Of a DNA stretch of 64,000 nt, positions 57,298 through 64,000 are shown piece after piece (position 1 is the stretch's first letter; each line of letters opens with the position of its first letter). A program made the position numbers and the translations under genes. The stretch is taken from contig NZ_KI912401.1 of the NCBI RefSeq assembly GCF_000518225.1, positions 62,001 through 126,000 of the forward strand, given 5' to 3'. The DNA comes from Helicobacter pametensis ATCC 51478 (lineage in GTDB: Bacteria; Campylobacterota; Campylobacteria; Campylobacterales; Helicobacteraceae). The notes beneath the pieces are model-generated. The model saw only the letters and a program-made list of their open reading frames with translations. It searched no databases and was not told the origin of the DNA.

Positions 57298-57939
57298 ATG
57301 AGAGATTTTATCAATAAGCTTTCTGGCTTTGTGATTGTGGTGTGGGTTTTGGCTTATATGTTCTATCTTTTGGATTATGGAATCAAGCTCTATAATGGTA
57401 GAAGCATTGAGTTAAGTGAGAATTTTCTCATTATGACTTTTACTTTGCTTTTTTTGCTTGCTTGTTTTGTGAGCATCAAGTATGCTCAAAGGCGTATTGA
57501 AATATGCAATGAGCGATGTGAGCGATGGTATAAAATCGATCTTTGTTGGAGGGCGGGGGTGTGCGAACTTCTCAGAAGATGTGGCAAAAACAAAGAAGGC
57601 TTAAGCAAGGAATATCTTGAGGAAATCTTGCAAGAATGGAGGTTTTTGATCAAGGATCTTGCGATAGATTTGGATGAACAAGATTGGTATATTCCCATCA
57701 CTTTCAAAAACGAAAGAATGGAAACTTTTGTGCCTACAAGTGCTTTGAATGTTATTTTGCATAGAGATTTGTTTGGTGAAGTATTTGCCCCGATCAAGAC
57801 AAGACTAAGACTATTAAAAGAGCTTTTTGCACCAGAGGATTTTATAGAGTGCCTCTCCAAGCTTGAAAAAGCTGATCAAGAGAGAATCTTGCGTGGATTT
57901 TTTGGTGATGAGAGGGTAAGCATTCAGGATCTAAAATGA
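57298..57939 (+). CDS. Two-helix membrane protein of unknown function
   Basis: I do not recognise this 213-residue protein. Two transmembrane helices lie at about residues 9-30 (FVIVVWVLAYMFYLLDYGIK) and 41-62 (LIMTFTLLFLLACFVSIKYA). A cytoplasmic-looking charged helical domain with seven cysteines in its first half follows (CNERCERWYKIDLCWRAGVC). AAGGAG precedes the ATG. It is third in the set with the genes at 55711 and 56482, and site 5 starts at its stop codon. Confidence 0.68.
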   Translation: MRDFINKLSGFVIVVWVLAYMFYLLDYGIKLYNGRSIELSENFLIMTFTLLFLLACFVSIKYAQRRIEICNERCERWYKIDLCWRAGVCELLRRCGKNKEGLSKEYLEEILQEWRFLIKDLAIDLDEQDWYIPITFKNERMETFVPTSALNVILHRDLFGEVFAPIKTRLRLLKELFAPEDFIECLSKLEKADQERILRGFFGDERVSIQDLK

Positions 57940-57952
57940 GACATTATATGTC
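57940..57952. promoter_or_regulatory. Palindromic operator candidate, site 5
   Basis: GACATTATATGTC, extendable to AGACA..TGTCT, directly follows the stop codon ending at 57939 and lies 45 bases before the ATG at 57998. A GATTCT -10 candidate lies at 57969-57974. Confidence 0.65.
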
Positions 57953-57997
57953 TTATGAAATAGCCAATGATTCTAAAAAGCCTCTAAGGAAACACCA

Positions 57998-59152
57998 ATG
58001 AAATATAAACCTGCCAATAGAGAGGAGCTAAAAGCTCTATGTGAAGATGAAAGCATATATCTAGGAGATATTGATACTTCATTGATTATAGATATGAGTC
58101 ATCTATTTTCGTGCAACATAGACAGAGAGGATTTTTCTGGGATAGAGAAGTGGGATGTCAGTAATGTCAAAAATATGAGTTGTATGTTTTATGATTCCTG
58201 TTTCAATCACCCTATAGACTTATGGAATGTAAGTAATGTAGAAGATATGAGTGGAATGTTTACTTACACTCCTTTTAATCAACCTCTTTCTTCTTGGGAT
58301 GTTTCAAATGTCAAAAATATGTATGTGATGTTTGAGTATTCTGCTTTCAATCAACCTCTAAACTCGTGGAATGTTTCCAAGGTCAAATATATGGCAATGA
58401 TGTTTAGAAACTCACCCTTTAATCAACCCTTAGACTCGTGGGATGTGAGCAGTGTAGAAGATATGAGCTATATGTTTGCTTACTCTCCATTTTCTCACTC
58501 ACTTTCTTCTTGGAATCTCTCTAAGTGTAAAAAAACGAAGAATATGTTTTATCGCTCTTGTGAAGAGAATGGGCATAAGCGATCATATCGCCCAAGCACA
58601 AAGGAGGAGCTAAAAGCTCTATGTGAGGATGAAAGCATATATCTAGGAGATATTGATACCTCACTGATTGTGGATATGAGTGGATTGTTTGAAGATTCAA
58701 AGAGGAAAGATTTTTCAGGAATAGAGACTTGGGACACACGCAAGGTGCTCTATATGAATAGGATGTTTAAAAATTCTACATTCAATCATTCTCTTTCTTC
58801 TTGGGATGTGAGCTATGTGGAAGATATGGGCGGAATGTTTGAAGGCTCAGCATTTAATCAGCCCATAGATTCTTGGGATGTGTCAAATGTTATATATATG
58901 AATCAAATGTTTTGCAACTCTTGTTTTAATCATCCTTTAGATTCTTGGGATGTGAGCAATGTGGAGTGGATGCGGGAAATGTTCAAAAATAGTGCTTTTG
59001 ATCACCCTTTGTATTCGTGGAATCTAAGAGATGATGTGAAAAATTACGGCATGTTTGATGGGAGCAATTATTCTCACTTTATCCTTCATCTAAATATTAA
59101 AGAATCTATAGAGGAAGAAGAGAGATGCTGGCTTGAGGGATCGGAGGCTTAG
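57998..59152 (+). CDS. Two-module DUF285 (BspA-like) repeat protein
   Basis: The 384-residue protein is a paralogue of the gene at 54517 but contains two complete modules. Each begins with a cap, KPANREELKALCEDESIYLG at residue 4 and RPSTKEELKALCEDESIYLG near residue 198. Each cap is followed by DIDTSLI and then five to six 24-residue FNxP..SWxV repeats. The caps are nearly identical in DNA (58022-58088 and 58604-58670), so two genes or modules fused recently. No signal peptide is present. AAGGA lies seven bases before the ATG. It is under palindrome site 5 and is the last gene with this element. Confidence 0.87.
   Translation: MKYKPANREELKALCEDESIYLGDIDTSLIIDMSHLFSCNIDREDFSGIEKWDVSNVKNMSCMFYDSCFNHPIDLWNVSNVEDMSGMFTYTPFNQPLSSWDVSNVKNMYVMFEYSAFNQPLNSWNVSKVKYMAMMFRNSPFNQPLDSWDVSSVEDMSYMFAYSPFSHSLSSWNLSKCKKTKNMFYRSCEENGHKRSYRPSTKEELKALCEDESIYLGDIDTSLIVDMSGLFEDSKRKDFSGIETWDTRKVLYMNRMFKNSTFNHSLSSWDVSYVEDMGGMFEGSAFNQPIDSWDVSNVIYMNQMFCNSCFNHPLDSWDVSNVEWMREMFKNSAFDHPLYSWNLRDDVKNYGMFDGSNYSHFILHLNIKESIEEEERCWLEGSEA
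58022..58670 (+). repeat. Direct repeat of the DUF285 cap sequence (582 bases apart)
   Basis: 58022-58088 and 58604-58670 differ at only a few positions (for example GAAGAT/GAGGAT and ACTTCATT/ACCTCACT). Both encode EELKALCEDESIYLGDIDTS. The flanking repeats are much more diverged, so the cap was duplicated or homogenised recently. Confidence 0.85.
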
Positions 59153-59275
59153 ATAGAATCTCTTTATAAATTTTTGGATCCAAAGACAAGAGGGGGAAGG
59201 TGGGGATCTCAGACAAATTCACAGTCACAGCACCAGATCAAGTAAAATCTTTGCTTTGATTCATAAAGGAACAAT

Positions 59276-60754
59276 ATGTTTTCAAAATCGCTTTATACAA
59301 GAGGGTTGCAATGCCCAAAATCCCTATGGCTCAAGAAAAACAAACCAGAAGTATTGAGTATCCCAGATGATTCTAGGCTTGCTGTGTTTGACAATGGAGA
59401 TCGCATCGGAGATCTAGCTCGCTCTCTTTTTCCTAGTGGCAAGGAGATTAGGTTTGATGGGGGTAGCTTTGATGAGAAGATTGCCCAGACCAAAGAATGG
59501 CTTGAGGATGGAGAGAGTGTAATCTATGAAGCGACATTTCAATATGATGGTGTGCTTGTGATGGTGGATATTTTGTGTATAAGAGATGATGGGCTTCATC
59601 TCTATGAGGTCAAAAGCTCCACTTCGCTCAAAGATGTGTATTTGCAAGATGTATCTATCCAATACTATGTCCTAAGCGGACTAGGCTATGAGATCAAAAG
59701 TGCCAATGTCGTGCATATTGATAGTGAATACACTAGAGGAGAGGAGCTAGAGATCGAGAAGCTTTTCAAGATCCAAGATGTAAGTGAGATTGTCAGAGAA
59801 AATCAACAAGCCATCCCCCAACGATTGCAAGACTTTAGAGAGATGCTTAGAGGCAATGAGCCACAGATACAAATAGGTATACAGTGCTTAAATCCTTATG
59901 AGTGCGATGGATGTCATTACTGCTGGAGTGAGCAGAGAAAGATCCCAGATTATAGTGTGTTCAATCTCGCAAGACTTCCTTGGAAAAAGCGTTTTGAGCT
60001 CTATTATGAGGGTTTTGTGAGACTTGAGGAGATTGAGAGCTTGGATGGATTTAGCAAGGGGCAAAGACTTCAGATCCTCTCCCAGAAGGATCCTCAAATC
60101 CATATCGATAGAGAAAAAATTGCAGAATTTCTCTCAATGCTTAGATACCCAATCTATCATCTTGATTTTGAAACCTTTCAGCAGAGCATCCCCCAATGGA
60201 AGGGAATCTCTCCTTATGAGCAGATTCCCTTTCAGTATTCTTTGCATATTGAATATGAAGATGGAAGATTGGAGCATAGGGAGTTTTTGGCACAAGAGGG
60301 AGAAGATCCAAGAGAGGAGATGGCAAGAAAGCTACTTGAGGACATCCCACAAGATGTGATGGTGATGGCATATAATGCAAGTTTTGAGAGAGGGGTGATC
60401 CATAGATTGGCAGATGAGTTTCCTCAATACTCCTCATTGAGGCAAATTGCTTCAAATATCATCGATCTTATGATCCCCTTTGCCAACAAAGACTACTACC
60501 ACCCCAAAATGCAAGGAAGTCATAGTATCAAAAAGGTTCTGCCAGCTCTTGTGCCTCAGATGGATCAAGCTTATCAGAATCTAGAGTTAGTCCATCATGG
60601 GGGAGAGGCGATGGAGGTTTTCCCTAGACTACATCTTATGGATGAGGAACTTAAGCACAAATACAAAAAGGCTTTGCTTGAGTATTGCAAGCTTGATACA
60701 TTGGCGATGGTGGAGATCCTAAGAGAGCTTAGAAGAGCGATCAAGACAGAATAA
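59276..60754 (+). CDS. DUF2779 nuclease: Cas4-like domain plus DEDDh exonuclease
   Basis: The 492-residue protein joins two nuclease folds. The N-terminal half is Cas4/RecB-like, with RGLQCPKSLWLKK (first Cys), DILCIRDDGLHLYEVKSS (D and ExK, about residues 98-113) and a cysteine cluster NPYECDGCHYCW (about 205-216) fit for an iron-sulphur cluster. The C-terminal half is a DEDDh exonuclease with YHLDFETF (about 295), MAYNASFERGVIHRL and EYCKLDTLAMVEIL. Such proteins are common in defence islands but their role is not settled. It starts after a 123-base gap with AAGGA upstream. hsdM follows 20 bases later, so it may be co-transcribed with the restriction genes. Confidence 0.85.
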   Translation: MFSKSLYTRGLQCPKSLWLKKNKPEVLSIPDDSRLAVFDNGDRIGDLARSLFPSGKEIRFDGGSFDEKIAQTKEWLEDGESVIYEATFQYDGVLVMVDILCIRDDGLHLYEVKSSTSLKDVYLQDVSIQYYVLSGLGYEIKSANVVHIDSEYTRGEELEIEKLFKIQDVSEIVRENQQAIPQRLQDFREMLRGNEPQIQIGIQCLNPYECDGCHYCWSEQRKIPDYSVFNLARLPWKKRFELYYEGFVRLEEIESLDGFSKGQRLQILSQKDPQIHIDREKIAEFLSMLRYPIYHLDFETFQQSIPQWKGISPYEQIPFQYSLHIEYEDGRLEHREFLAQEGEDPREEMARKLLEDIPQDVMVMAYNASFERGVIHRLADEFPQYSSLRQIASNIIDLMIPFANKDYYHPKMQGSHSIKKVLPALVPQMDQAYQNLELVHHGGEAMEVFPRLHLMDEELKHKYKKALLEYCKLDTLAMVEILRELRRAIKTE

Positions 60755-60774
60755 AGCTTATAAAAGGAGTAAAA

Positions 60775-62265
60775 ATGTCAGCCTCAAAAGAAGCGATCAA
60801 TGCAATTGTGTGGAAAGCCTGTGATGGATTCCGTGGGAGTATGGACAGCTCCAAATACAAAGACTACATTCTCAGTATGCTTTTTGTCAAATATCTTTCA
60901 GATTTTTACAAAGAGAAGCTTCAAGTCTTGCAAGAGAGATACAAAGGCGATGAGGAGAGGATCAGAAGAAGTCTAGCAAGAGAGAAATTTGTGCTTGATG
61001 AGACTTGCACCTTTGAGTATTTACTCCAAAACAAAGAGGCCAACAACCTAGGAGAGATCATCAACAAAGCCCTAGCCAAAATCGAAGAAGACAATCCAAG
61101 CAAACTTGATGGAATCTTTAGAAATGTGGATTTCAATGACAAAAATCTTCTAGGTGAGAGCAAAGAGAGAAACGCCATACTCCGCAATCTTTTGGAAGTA
61201 TTTGATAGCGATGATCTTGATCTCTCTCCTAGCAAAATCTCAGAGCGTGATGTCATCGGTGATGCTTATGAGTATCTCATCGCAGAGTTTGCAAGTGATG
61301 CGGGGAAGAAGGGGGGAGAGTTTTTCACTCCTAGTGAAGTATCCACGCTTCTAGCCAAGCTTGTGAGTGCAAAAGAGGGGGAGAGGATCTATGATCCCAC
61401 TTGTGGTTCAGGCTCTCTGCTGATTAAATCTAGCAAAGAGGTGGGAAATGAAAACTTTGCAATCTATGGACAAGAGAAAAACTCCCAAACCCACTCACTC
61501 TGTCGTATGAATATGTATCTGCATGAAATCAATGATGCCAAAATCGAGTGGGGTGATACGATCAGGAATCCTCTCCAAATCCACAACGATGCTTTGATGA
61601 GGTTTGATGTCATCGTGGCAAATCCACCTTTTTCGCTTGATCAATGGGGGATTGATGAAGCCAAAGATGACAGATGGGGGAGATTTTCACGCTATCCACT
61701 CCCACCTAAGGGTAATGGAGACTATGCTTTTATCTTGCATATGATTTCCTCTCTTGCACCACAAGGCAGGATGGGAGTCGTGCTCCCTCATGGCGTGCTA
61801 TTCCGTGGAAGTAGTGAGGGCAAGATCCGACGCCAACTCATCGATGAAAACCTGCTTGATGCAGTCATCGGACTCCCTGCCAATCTCTTCTATGGGACCT
61901 CTATCCCTGCGTGTATCTTGATCTTCAAAAAAGATAGAGAAAGAAGCGATATCCTCTTCATCGATGCGAGCAAAGAGTTTCAAAAAGGCAAACGCCAAAA
62001 CACATTGACAGAGGAAAATATCACCAAGATTCTCACCACTTATCATAATCGTCAAGAGGTGGAAAAATACTCTCACATCGCCACACTTGAGGAAATAAAA
62101 GCCAATGACTATAATCTCAATATTCCAAGATATGTAGATACTTTTGAAGAAGAGGAAGAGGTGGATATCCCCTCCACGCTAAAAAACATCGCCAAGCTTG
62201 ATGAGGAGATCGCTCAAACACAGAAAAAAATGGATAGCTATCTCAAGGAATTGGGGCTAGTGTGA
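60775..62265 (+). CDS. hsdM: Type I restriction-modification DNA methyltransferase subunit
   Basis: HsdM methylates adenine in the sequence chosen by HsdS and is part of the type I restriction complex. The 496-residue protein has an N-terminal helical domain, the SAM-binding motif YDPTCGSGSLLIKSSKEV (about residue 205) and the catalytic NPPFSLDQW (about 282). Its C-terminal part (NDYNLNIPRYVDTFEEEEEV) is typical of the family. AAGGAG lies eight bases before the ATG. HsdS and HsdR are not in the window. The downstream abi and rhuM genes probably separate it from them, as accessory genes do in Campylobacter type I loci. Confidence 0.94.
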   Translation: MSASKEAINAIVWKACDGFRGSMDSSKYKDYILSMLFVKYLSDFYKEKLQVLQERYKGDEERIRRSLAREKFVLDETCTFEYLLQNKEANNLGEIINKALAKIEEDNPSKLDGIFRNVDFNDKNLLGESKERNAILRNLLEVFDSDDLDLSPSKISERDVIGDAYEYLIAEFASDAGKKGGEFFTPSEVSTLLAKLVSAKEGERIYDPTCGSGSLLIKSSKEVGNENFAIYGQEKNSQTHSLCRMNMYLHEINDAKIEWGDTIRNPLQIHNDALMRFDVIVANPPFSLDQWGIDEAKDDRWGRFSRYPLPPKGNGDYAFILHMISSLAPQGRMGVVLPHGVLFRGSSEGKIRRQLIDENLLDAVIGLPANLFYGTSIPACILIFKKDRERSDILFIDASKEFQKGKRQNTLTEENITKILTTYHNRQEVEKYSHIATLEEIKANDYNLNIPRYVDTFEEEEEVDIPSTLKNIAKLDEEIAQTQKKMDSYLKELGLV

Positions 62266-62380
62266 AAAAGTTTTTCCATACTTTGGGTAAAGATTCAGGT
62301 TTCTTAGGGTATTATTTCGCCAACAGACCTCCTACACCTCTAGCCTCTCAGGCTATGTGCCAACTAGGAGGTGTTACGCT
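62266..62380 (+). ncRNA. Structured leader upstream of the abi gene, candidate antitoxin-like RNA
   Basis: The gap holds a nested hairpin. The outer stem ACCTCCTA (62327-62334) pairs with TAGGAGGT (62365-62372), and AAC/GTT can extend it. The inner stem TAGCCT (62341-62346) pairs with AGGCTA (62350-62355) around a CTC loop. The outer 3' arm contains the abi ribosome-binding site AGGAGG, so folding would hide it. Upstream, 62266-62320 has no coding frame. AbiF-type genes are reported to carry a conserved RNA immediately upstream. Whether this is such an RNA or a simple translational control element is open. Confidence 0.45.
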
Positions 62381-63274
62381 ATGAGCTTCCAAAAATCCCC
62401 AAAGACTCATCAAGAGTTAATCCAAATCCTCAAAGGTAGAAATCTACTCATTGGTAATGAGAACAAGGCAATTGATTTTTTGAGTAGGGTTCATTACTAT
62501 CGATTGAGTGCTTACTTTCTCCCATTTCAAAGTATCAAAGATTCTTTCAATCCAAACACTACTTTTGAAGATATCGTAAGGCTTTATGAGTTTGACATAG
62601 AACTAAGAAAATTTGTCTTTGCCTATATTGAGAAAGTTGAAATTGCCTTAAGAGCGAAAATGGTTCAAATTCACACGCAACGATATGGAGCACTTGGATA
62701 TATAAATGATGCAAATTCTCTTGAGGTTTGTAAAAAAAATGCAAGAGGCAAGATTATTTATGAAGATATAAAAGAGCAGATAGAAATCGAAAAGCAGAGA
62801 ACAAAAGAGCGTTTTGTCGAGTATTTTACAAAGAAGTATCAAATGCAAGATTTACCCCTTTGGGCTTGTGTAGAGCTTTTGTCTTTTGGAAGTTTGTCAA
62901 AGCTTTTTTCAATTTTGCTTCCACAAGATAAAAAAGCGATTTTGCAAAGCTTTGGATTAAGCATTCATCCAAAACCTTTTCAAAACTGGCTAATGTGCTT
63001 AAACACGATTCGCAATATTTGTGCTCATCACGCAAGACTATGGAATCGCGAGGTGGGAACTAAGTTTGTTATCCCTAAGAAAACAAATTTCTTGCACACA
63101 GATGTCAATAATAAAAAGATTTTCTTCGCTCTAAGTGTCCTAGCCGAAATCCTCAAAGACTCCTCTATCAAAGTAGGATTGCAAACCCTACTTGCCAAAT
63201 ACCCCACTATCCCCACAAAATCTATGGGATTCCCTCAATCTTGGGAATCCCTAAGTCCTTGGAGCAATCTATGA
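62381..63274 (+). CDS. Abi_2 / AbiF-like abortive infection protein with HEPN motif
   Basis: The 297-residue protein begins MSFQKSPKTHQELIQILKGR and then DFLSRVHYYRLSAYFLPFQ, the typical Abi_2 (AbiD/AbiF) N-terminus. The C-terminal part has RNICAHHARLWNRE (about residues 210-224), a HEPN ribonuclease motif of the R-x4-6-H type. Such proteins block phage by cleaving RNA. I chose the ATG at 62381 because AGGAGG lies nine bases upstream; a GTG at 62357 lies before that site. It sits between hsdM and rhuM, where phage-exclusion genes often insert. It ends in an ATGA overlap with a 15-residue ORF. Confidence 0.87.
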   Translation: MSFQKSPKTHQELIQILKGRNLLIGNENKAIDFLSRVHYYRLSAYFLPFQSIKDSFNPNTTFEDIVRLYEFDIELRKFVFAYIEKVEIALRAKMVQIHTQRYGALGYINDANSLEVCKKNARGKIIYEDIKEQIEIEKQRTKERFVEYFTKKYQMQDLPLWACVELLSFGSLSKLFSILLPQDKKAILQSFGLSIHPKPFQNWLMCLNTIRNICAHHARLWNREVGTKFVIPKKTNFLHTDVNNKKIFFALSVLAEILKDSSIKVGLQTLLAKYPTIPTKSMGFPQSWESLSPWSNL

Positions 63275-63318
63275 AAACCATAAAATCAAGTAAATCATTT
63301 TATTGGAGCAACCTATGA
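63271..63318 (+). CDS. 15-residue ORF bridging abi and rhuM
   Basis: ATG at 63271 overlaps the abi stop (ATGA). The frame MKTIKSSKSFYWSNL stops at 63318, again overlapping the rhuM ATG at 63315. Its last codons (TGGAGCAACCTATGA) repeat the last codons of abi (TGGAGCAATCTATGA). It may be a coupling peptide or the result of a small junction duplication. Confidence 0.35.
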   Translation: MKTIKSSKSFYWSNL

Positions 63319-64000
63319 GTCATAATCAACTTCAAAGCATTCTCTATCATATCAAGCAAACCGACTTAGAAATCAATGTGATTGTCAAAGATGAAAGTAT
63401 TTGGGCGACACAAAAGGCAATCGCAGAGCTTTTTGGAGTCAATGTTCCTGCTGTCAATAAGCATTTGGGCAATATCTATGAGGAGCGTGAGCTTGATGAA
63501 AAGGCAACTATTTCCAAAATGGAAATAGTTCAAATAGAGGGAAAAAGGGAGGTGGCAAGGATTCAGACCCTCTATAATCTTGATGCCATTATTTCAGTGG
63601 GCTATCGTGTCAATTCAAAAGAAGCGACAAACTTTAGAATCTGGGCGACAAATATTCTCAAAGAATACACAATCAAAGGCTATGCCCTCAATAGAGAGCA
63701 ACTTGAGCAGGGAAGTAGAGTTTTTGACAAAGATTATTTTAAAAACCTCTTAGAAACTATTCGCTCTATTCGAGCAAGTGAGAGAAAAATCTATCAGCAA
63801 ATCACAGATATTTTTGCAGAATGCTCGATTGATTATGATCCCAAATCTCCTATCACAAGGGAGTTTTTTGCTTTTATTCAAAATCGCTTCCATTATGCAA
63901 TCACAGGCAAAACAGCTCCTGAAATCATCTATGCCAAAGCCGATGCCACGCTTCCAAATATGGGGCTAACCACTTGGAGGAACTCTCCTGAGGGCAGAAT
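63315..64000 (+). CDS. RhuM-family protein, 3' end outside window
   Basis: The frame is open from the ATG at 63315 to the window edge (228 codons). The N-terminus IWATQKAIAELFGVNVPAVN resembles a Fic/DOC-associated or HTH-like DNA-binding module. VGYRVNSKEATNFRIWATNI is the RhuM signature. The rest (ASERKIYQQITDIFAECSID, KTAPEIIYAKADAT) matches the family. RhuM homologues are common inside type I restriction loci of Helicobacter and Campylobacter, but their function is unknown. TTGGAG lies upstream, and the ATG overlaps the preceding mini-ORF stop. About 100 C-terminal residues are probably missing. Confidence 0.87.
   Translation, partial: MSHNQLQSILYHIKQTDLEINVIVKDESIWATQKAIAELFGVNVPAVNKHLGNIYEERELDEKATISKMEIVQIEGKREVARIQTLYNLDAIISVGYRVNSKEATNFRIWATNILKEYTIKGYALNREQLEQGSRVFDKDYFKNLLETIRSIRASERKIYQQITDIFAECSIDYDPKSPITREFFAFIQNRFHYAITGKTAPEIIYAKADATLPNMGLTTWRNSPEGR

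Noticed and set aside
59153-59275. An operator palindrome upstream of the DUF2779 gene
   Set aside because: Only isolated GACA half-sites (AAGACAAG, CAGACAAA) are present, with no TGTC at the correct spacing.
62274-62286. GAAAAAGTTTTTC palindrome after hsdM as a terminator
   Set aside because: It is an A/T palindrome with a one-base centre and no GC stem. It cannot form a useful terminator hairpin.

Overview
This window is a Helicobacter-like campylobacterotal (epsilonproteobacterial) chromosome segment. The evidence is an H. pylori-type flagellin FlaA behind a sigma-28 promoter, the Wolinella/Helicobacter frdCAB order, class II DAHP synthase, the 3-methyladenine glycosylase MagIII, the pseudaminic-acid enzyme PseC next to dcd/accB/accC, and a gap-pgi-pgk-corA-terC block close to the H. 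pylori order. I cannot fix the species from sequence alone.

Positions 1-47393 are core genome. In order: the 3' end of rpsO; a proline-use operon (putA-putP); ribBA followed by a five-gene ABC transporter that matches the NikZYXWV nickel/peptide family; an overlapping reverse-strand set (magIII, an outer-membrane barrel protein, a tetraheme cytochrome c); flaA; a fatty-acid block (fabG, acpP, fabF, accA); rpsU; tRNA-Arg(GCG); a PAP2 phosphatase; dcd; accB-accC; a coiled-coil gene and pseC; mntP, a glutamine amidotransferase, DAHP synthase and an acyl-CoA thioesterase in one overlapping reverse operon; an LplT-PlsC-acyl-ACP synthetase fusion; DUF2147; cyclophilin; a periplasmic protein; terC, corA, pgk, pgi, gap; hup; tRNA-Arg(CCT); frdCAB; a large Xaa-Pro aminopeptidase; and an S8 serine-protease autotransporter.

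Positions 47400-64000 are an accessory/defence island: an unrecognised protein with a duplicated two-part module, a uracil-DNA-glycosylase-fold protein, a WYL-domain transcription factor with a damaged small zinc-ribbon ORF behind it, McrBC, two DUF285 (BspA-like) repeat proteins flanking a three-gene secreted/membrane cluster, a DUF2779 Cas4-like/DEDDh nuclease, HsdM of a type I restriction system, an Abi_2/AbiF-like HEPN protein preceded by a structured leader, and a RhuM-family protein cut by the window edge.

The strongest new observation is a repeated 13-bp palindrome, GACA-N5-TGTC. It occurs 45-49 nt upstream of four accessory start codons and once in the divergent wyl/mcrB promoter region. 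I read it as the probable operator of the WYL regulator, tying McrBC, the DUF285 proteins, the secreted/membrane cluster and the orphan gene at 47600 into one regulon. A second candidate system is the abi gene with its hairpin leader, which resembles RNA-antitoxin/AbiF arrangements.
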